This document shows positions 60,129-64,000 of a stretch of 64,000 bases of DNA, one piece after another. The notes below the pieces were generated by a model, which was not told the DNA's origin, ran no database searches, and saw only the letters and a list, made by a program, of their open reading frames with translations. Position 1 is the first letter of the stretch. Every line of letters begins with the position of its first letter. The position numbers and the translations under genes are program-made. Origin of the DNA: Jejuia sp040720935 (GTDB lineage: Bacteria; Bacteroidota; Bacteroidia; Flavobacteriales; Flavobacteriaceae); assembly GCF_040720935.1 (NCBI RefSeq), contig NZ_JBFDAE010000007.1, positions 167,034-231,033 on the forward strand, written 5' to 3'.

Positions 60129-60773
60129 ATGAAAAAAGGAGTTGTAAATAATATTGAAAGTTCAAATCCAGTTCCCCCTTTGGGGGCGGAAGGGGAGGAA
60201 AGAAATAATTTATATCCTATTTTTTTGAAAGCCAAAAGCTTAAATGTTTTGATTGTTGGAGGAGGACATGTAGCCGAAGAAAAATTAACGTTCCTTTTAA
60301 AATCGAGTCCAGATGCACATGTAACTATGGTGTCGCCAATGTTTAGAGACGGAACGATAGAGTTGGCCGAAACGGGAGACGTTACTTTAGTTAATGATGC
60401 ATACAAAAAAAAGTATTTAAAAGGAAAGCATATTGTGGTGGCAACGACAGATGTTCCTGAAGTTAATGTTCAGGTTTGGAAAGATTGTCGCGCCGAAGCC
60501 AAATTAGTAAACGTTGCCGATAACCCACCATATTGCGATTTTTATATGGGCGGTATTGTAACCAAAGGAAATGTAAAAGTAGCAATTTCAACAAACGGAA
60601 AATCGCCAACAACAGCGAAACGTTTACGCCAGTTTTTTGAGGATGTTATTCCTGAAAATGTGGATGATTTAGTGAAGAATTTAAACGAGTACAGAAAAAC
60701 AATAAAAGGTGATTTCGAAGAAAAAGTGGAAACATTAAACGAATTCACAAAGGGATTAATAGAGAAAAAATAA
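60129..60773 (+). CDS. Precorrin-2 dehydrogenase / sirohydrochlorin ferrochelatase (Met8-like) with repeat-derived N-terminus
   Basis: 214 residues. The core starts at about 25 (ERNNLYPIFLKAKSLNVLIVGGG), with an NAD-binding GGGHVAEEK and a conserved Asp region. VADNPPYCDFYMGGIVTKGN and ISTNGKSPTTAKRLRQFFED are the family segments. It oxidises precorrin-2 and probably inserts iron to form siroheme. The first 24 residues contain NPVPPLGAEGEE from a dispersed repeat (60171-60198). A normal family start would be at the ERNN, where GAGGAA stands in place of ATGGAA. The ATG directly follows the cobA stop. Confidence 0.9.
   Translation: MKKGVVNNIESSNPVPPLGAEGEERNNLYPIFLKAKSLNVLIVGGGHVAEEKLTFLLKSSPDAHVTMVSPMFRDGTIELAETGDVTLVNDAYKKKYLKGKHIVVATTDVPEVNVQVWKDCRAEAKLVNVADNPPYCDFYMGGIVTKGNVKVAISTNGKSPTTAKRLRQFFEDVIPENVDDLVKNLNEYRKTIKGDFEEKVETLNEFTKGLIEKK
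60171..60198 (+). repeat. Palindromic repeat read in frame within the met8-like gene
   Basis: GTTCCCCCTTTGGGGGCGGA followed by AGGGGAGG. The stretch AATCCAGTTCCCCCTTTGGG (60166-60185) is identical to that in cobA (59339-59358) and is read in the same phase, giving NPVPPLG in both proteins. Confidence 0.85.
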
Positions 60774-60780
60774 TGAATAA

Positions 60781-60813
60781 AGACCTGCCTGGTTTTTAAA
60801 ACCAGACAGGTCT
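60781..60813. repeat. 33-bp dispersed palindrome (CCTGCCTGG variant)
   Basis: Arms AGACCTGCCTGGTTT and AAACCAGACAGGTCT. Several arm positions differ from the CCTGTCAGG type while most pairing is kept. It starts 8 bp after the met8-like stop. Confidence 0.88.
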
Positions 60814-60827
60814 AAATTAGAAACAAA

Positions 60828-61883
60828 ATGATAAAAACCGATATACTTATCATAGGCGCAGGACCAACAGGGTTATTTACTGTATTTGAAGCAGGATTAT
60901 TGAAATTAAAATGTCATTTAATTGATGCACTACCACAACCAGGTGGGCAATGTTCTGAGATTTATCCTAAGAAACCAATTTATGATATTCCTGGGTTTCC
61001 AGAAATTTTAGCTGGAGATTTAACCAGAAATTTATTGGAACAGGGCAAGCAATTCGAGCCTGGGTTTACCTTAGGTGAACGTGCCGAAACGATAGAAAAA
61101 CAAGAAGATGGTTCTTTTATAGTGACCACAAATAAAGGGACAAAACATCAAGCGCCAATAGTGGCGATTGCAGGTGGTTTAGGATCTTTTGAACCTAGAA
61201 AACCAGCTATTGATGGTATTGCAGATTATGAAGACAATGGTGTGGAATACATTATTAAGGACCCGGAATTCTATAGAAATAAACGCGTTGTAATTTCTGG
61301 CGGTGGAGATTCTGCATTGGATTGGAGTATCTTTTTAACCGATGTTGCTAGTGAAGTCACTTTGATTCATAGAAGAAATGAATTTAGAGGCGCGCTGGAT
61401 TCTGTTGAAAAAGTAGGCGAGCTAACTAAAGAAGGAAAGATTAAATTAATTACACCAGCTGAGGTTACGGAATTACACGGTAATGGTGCAATTGAAGCTG
61501 TTTCTGTAACACCAAAAGAAGGAGAAGCATTTCAATTAGAAACAGATCATTTTATTCCTTTATTCGGATTGTCTCCAAAATTAGGGCCAATTGGAAAATG
61601 GGGACTGGATATTGAAAAGAATGCGATTAAAGTTGATAATTCTTTGAACTACCAAACAAACATTCCTGGAATATTTGCGATTGGTGATGTGAACACATAT
61701 CCTGAGAAATTAAAATTAATTCTATGTGGTTTTCATGAGGCTACTTTAATGTGTCAAGCGGCGTATAGAATTATAAACCCAGGAAAAAGATTGGTATTGA
61801 AATATACAACGGTTAGTGGCATTGATGGTTTTGATGGGTCAAGAAAAGAAGCGCCAAAAGCAGTTGTTCAGGCTATTAGCTAA
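60828..61883 (+). CDS. Ferredoxin/thioredoxin reductase-like NADPH flavoprotein
   Basis: 351 residues of low-molecular-weight thioredoxin reductase-like fold. The FAD site is LIIGAGPTGLFTVFEAG (7-23), the NADPH site ISGGGDSALDWSIF (about 155-168) and the C-terminal FAD contact FAIGDVNTYPEKL (about 281-293). The redox-active CxxC of thioredoxin reductases is absent, so it belongs to the ferredoxin-NADP reductase (YumC-like) group. It probably supplies electrons, through a ferredoxin, to the sulfite reductase in the same cluster. Confidence 0.88.
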   Translation: MIKTDILIIGAGPTGLFTVFEAGLLKLKCHLIDALPQPGGQCSEIYPKKPIYDIPGFPEILAGDLTRNLLEQGKQFEPGFTLGERAETIEKQEDGSFIVTTNKGTKHQAPIVAIAGGLGSFEPRKPAIDGIADYEDNGVEYIIKDPEFYRNKRVVISGGGDSALDWSIFLTDVASEVTLIHRRNEFRGALDSVEKVGELTKEGKIKLITPAEVTELHGNGAIEAVSVTPKEGEAFQLETDHFIPLFGLSPKLGPIGKWGLDIEKNAIKVDNSLNYQTNIPGIFAIGDVNTYPEKLKLILCGFHEATLMCQAAYRIINPGKRLVLKYTTVSGIDGFDGSRKEAPKAVVQAIS

Positions 61884-61898
61884 AAGTGTATAGTTTAG

Positions 61899-62160
61899 AG
61901 ACCCTTCAGGTTTTCAAAACCTGAAGGGTCTAAAAAATTGAATACGAGTATGAGTTCCCCTCCTCGGAGGGGCTAGGGGTGGGTTTAATAGAAACAGAGC
62001 CTAACATGTACTTTAAAAAACAAGCTAAAAGTCTAGATTGAAAACAGACTTTAGCGGAAATCCCGACCTAGGTCCTGAACTAAATTCAGCATATTGGGAA
62101 TGCCCAAAATAAAAATGATTAAAAATATAATCCTGCAAGGTTTCAAACGTCTTGTAGGAT
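61899..62160. repeat. Repeat cluster in the gap before cysE
   Basis: 61899-61931 is a perfect 33-bp CCCTTCAGG palindrome. 61954-61986 is CCCCTCC-TC-GGAGGGG with a CTAGGGGTGGG tail. 62061-62107 is the CTGAACTAAATTCAG element. 62131-62159 is TCCTGCAAGG...CTTGTAGGA. The whole 354-bp gap has no gene. TACTTTTA at 62200-62207 could be a weak -7 element for cysE. Confidence 0.85.
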
Positions 62161-62237
62161 TTAGTGTTTCATAAAGGGGAGATTTAAAAGGATAAGTTTT
62201 ACTTTTATGCACTCGAAATTTTACAACAAATAGCTAT

Positions 62238-62981
62238 ATGAAAAGTTATAACGTTTGCTTAAAAGATACCGCAAAAACATTCACTAAAAGATTGTTTTAT
62301 TCTTTGTTTGATTGTGATCAGGAAAAAGTACATGAGGATTATTTAGAAGAAACATTTATTGAAATAGTGTCTAAATTAGAGATAGAAAATGGTAGCGAGA
62401 TTTGGGCAACTTTTAAAACTGAACTTCCGGAAATAAGACGAAAACTAGATCTAGATGCTATTGCATTTGAGAGAAATGATCCTGCTTCACATTCTTTAGC
62501 TGAGATTTATATGGCATATCCGGGTTTTTATGCGATTTCAATTTACAGATTGAGTCATGCACTTTATAAATTGGGTGTTCATATTTTACCGAGAATGATG
62601 AGTGAGTTTATTCATGGTATTACAGGTGTTGATATTCATCCGGGAGCAACCATTGGTGAGTCGTTTTATATTGACCACGGCACCGGAATTGTGATCGGCG
62701 AAACGTCTATAATTGGAAAAGGCGTTAAGATTTATCAAGGTGTAACTTTAGGTGGTATTTCGGTATCTAAAAGTTTGGCATCTACAAAGCGACACCCAAC
62801 TATTGAGGATAATGTATGTATTTATGCGAATGCTACTATTTTAGGCGGCGATATTGTAATTGGAGCAAATAGTATCATTGGTGCTAACGTTTGGATTACG
62901 GAATCTGTTCCAGAAAATTCGTTAGTAACCTACCAAACAGAAATTAAAATAAGACCAAGAAAAAATGGAATTCGAAAATAG
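62238..62981 (+). CDS. cysE: Serine O-acetyltransferase
   Basis: 247 residues. A helical N-terminal domain (1-110) precedes a left-handed beta-helix with hexapeptide repeats (GATIGESFYIDHGTGIVIGE, about 135-154). The catalytic His/Asp region is in YIDHGTGIVIGET. The end (about 218-247) lacks the long flexible C-terminal tail used to bind cysteine synthase. It makes O-acetylserine from serine and acetyl-CoA. The 3' end overlaps cysM by 17 bp, implying coupled translation. Confidence 0.92.
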   Translation: MKSYNVCLKDTAKTFTKRLFYSLFDCDQEKVHEDYLEETFIEIVSKLEIENGSEIWATFKTELPEIRRKLDLDAIAFERNDPASHSLAEIYMAYPGFYAISIYRLSHALYKLGVHILPRMMSEFIHGITGVDIHPGATIGESFYIDHGTGIVIGETSIIGKGVKIYQGVTLGGISVSKSLASTKRHPTIEDNVCIYANATILGGDIVIGANSIIGANVWITESVPENSLVTYQTEIKIRPRKNGIRK

Positions 62982-63855
62982 TATTATTGGTCAAATAGGG
63001 AATACGCCCCTAGTTGAAGCAACACATTTGATTTCAAAAAAAGGCGTGAGATTGTTTTTGAAGTTAGAGGGCAATAACCCAGGCGGAAGCGTAAAAGACA
63101 GGCCCGCTTTTAACATGATTAATGAAGCCTTAAAACGGGGCGACATTAAAAAAGGAGACACCTTAGTTGAAGCAACAAGCGGCAATACAGGCATTGCATT
63201 GGCTTTTATTGCGAATTTGTTGGGTTTGAAAATGGTGTTGATTATGCCGGAAAATTCTACCGAAGAACGCATAAAGACCATGCGCGCATATGGAGCTGAG
63301 GTAATTTTAACATCTTCGGATATTGGTATTGAAGGGTCTCGGGATGTGGCTTTTAAATTAAGGGATGAAAAAGGATATACACTTTTAAATCAGTTTGAAA
63401 ATGATGATAATTGGAAAGCACATTATAAAACCACAGGCCCTGAAATTTGGAAAGCTACCAATGGGGAAATAACCCATTTTGTGTCTGCCATGGGAACAAC
63501 AGGGACTATTACGGGCGTTTCAACATATTTAAAAGAAAAAAACAAGGACATCACAATAGTTGGGGCACAACCCGCTGATGGCGCAAGAATTCCAGGAATT
63601 AGAAAATGGTCGCCTGAATATGTCCCAAAATTTTTCGACCCAAAAAAAGTGGATATTGTCGTTGATGTTTCAGAAGAAGATGCCAAAGCAACAACCATAA
63701 AATTAGCCAAAGAAGAAGGTGTTTTTGCAGGTATGAGTAGTGGTGGCTCAGTATTTTGCGCTTTAAAAATAGCGGAATCTTTGGAGAAAGGAGTAGTGGT
63801 TGCTGTTATTTGCGATATAGGCGATAGGTATTTGTCCTCTTCCTTGTTCGAATAG
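62965..63855 (+). CDS. cysM: Cysteine synthase B
   Basis: 296 residues of fold-type II PLP enzyme. The PLP lysine is in NNPGGSVKDRPAFNM (about K45), the phosphate or substrate loop is ATSGNTGIALAF, and SGGSVFCALKIAESL lies near the C-terminus. The family is closer to CysM (RPAFNMI string) than CysK. It makes cysteine from O-acetylserine and sulfide or thiosulfate. Start and overlap with cysE indicate one operon. Confidence 0.92.
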   Translation: MEFENSIIGQIGNTPLVEATHLISKKGVRLFLKLEGNNPGGSVKDRPAFNMINEALKRGDIKKGDTLVEATSGNTGIALAFIANLLGLKMVLIMPENSTEERIKTMRAYGAEVILTSSDIGIEGSRDVAFKLRDEKGYTLLNQFENDDNWKAHYKTTGPEIWKATNGEITHFVSAMGTTGTITGVSTYLKEKNKDITIVGAQPADGARIPGIRKWSPEYVPKFFDPKKVDIVVDVSEEDAKATTIKLAKEEGVFAGMSSGGSVFCALKIAESLEKGVVVAVICDIGDRYLSSSLFE

Positions 63856-63881
63856 TTTATTTATATTTCAATCATTCGTAA

Positions 63882-64000
63882 CTATTCAGGCTTCAATATA
63901 GCAATAGTTTTAAAAGCACAGAATATGTTTTGTCCGTTTTTGATACAGGTGTCAGTTACCGAACGAATAACCGCGTAGATTTGGGCGCCATTTTCAGTTT
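63882..64000 (-). CDS. C-terminal end of an IS66-like transposase (partial)
   Basis: The complement strand is open from the window edge to a TAG at 63882-63884 and reads TENGAQIYAVIRSVTDTCIK then NGQNIFCAFK and so on. The pattern GA-x-I-x2-(I/V)-IRS-x5-(K)-x-G-x-N-I/V is that of the last residues of IS66-family transposases. Only about 39 residues are visible, so family and integrity cannot be confirmed. If right, an insertion sequence begins just beyond this window. Confidence 0.5.
   Translation of the reverse strand, partial: TENGAQIYAVIRSVTDTCIKNGQNIFCAFKTIAILKPE

Noticed and set aside
63882..64000. Complete insertion sequence at the right end
   Set aside because: Only about 39 C-terminal residues lie in the window and no terminal inverted repeat could be recognised between 63856 and 63881.

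Overview
The window reads as chromosomal DNA of a marine-type member of the Flavobacteriaceae (Bacteroidota). The evidence is AT-rich DNA, a TonB-dependent receptor with a carboxypeptidase-regulatory-like N-terminal domain, an N-acylornithine carbamoyltransferase inside a joint arginine/proline operon, Bacteroidota-type promoter sequence (TTG-N18-TACTTTTG), mostly absent Shine-Dalgarno sequences, a relic resembling an agarase, and many short dispersed palindromes of the kind common in this family. No rRNA, tRNA, CRISPR array, phage or complete insertion sequence was seen. One transposase tail lies at the right edge.

Layout. 1-4.0 kb: end of a branched-chain amino acid operon (ilvB tail, ilvN, ilvC) and then ilvA. 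4.1-6.3 kb: gapN-like dehydrogenase and an azurin-like lipoprotein. 6.5-24.2 kb: an accessory carbohydrate region of about 18 kb. It holds a TonB receptor, three DUF1080 proteins, a GMC dehydrogenase with its gluconate-2-dehydrogenase-type small subunit, three xylose-isomerase-like TIM barrels, an MFS transporter, a Gfo/Idh/MocA oxidoreductase and a beta-propeller protein fused to a cupredoxin. I read it as a 3-keto-sugar (oxidise, cleave, reduce) utilisation locus. 25.0-37.2 kb: arginine/proline operon (GNAT, argG, argC, proC, argD, proA, proB, argF', argB, argE, argH). It is preceded by an unannotated 24-residue arginine-rich leader peptide. 37.3-41 kb: a broken agarase-like relic, an alpha/beta hydrolase, a polyphosphate glucokinase-type ROK protein and a membrane acyltransferase. 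41-45.1 kb: leuA-leuB and a conserved hypothetical protein. 45.4-52.0 kb: methionine/threonine genes, namely a SAM-I riboswitch, metY, a triple fusion MetX-aspartokinase-homoserine dehydrogenase, and a MetZ-like enzyme. 52.2-63.9 kb: phzF-like gene, an Rrf2 regulator and an assimilatory sulfate reduction cluster: DUF2061, cysH, cysD, cysN, sulfite reductase with a C-terminal HEPN domain, two siroheme genes, an NADPH reductase, cysE and cysM.

How it fits together. Sulfate is reduced to sulfide by CysDN, CysH and the siroheme sulfite reductase. Siroheme comes from the CobA and Met8-like proteins next door, and electrons probably come from the ferredoxin/thioredoxin-NADP reductase-like flavoprotein. 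Sulfide enters cysteine through CysE/CysM and homocysteine through MetY/MetZ, using O-acetylhomoserine made by the fusion enzyme. The Rrf2 protein and a palindrome beside the DUF2061-cys promoter are the likely local switch. Much of the window is amino-acid biosynthesis, so the leader peptide and riboswitch fit amino-acid-responsive control.

The most unusual signals are: (1) the Arg-rich leader peptide and a second Arg-containing short ORF ahead of the arg operon; (2) dispersed palindromes that supply Shine-Dalgarno-like sequence directly before start codons and that, in cobA and met8, are read in frame as the same NPVPPLG peptide; (3) a near-identical 55-bp leader in front of both cysN and the sulfite reductase gene; (4) the SiR-HEPN and MetX-AK-HSD fusions; (5) the 3-keto-sugar locus with cupredoxins and no visible cytochrome partner; (6) a 13-copy heptanucleotide repeat 6 bp before proA.
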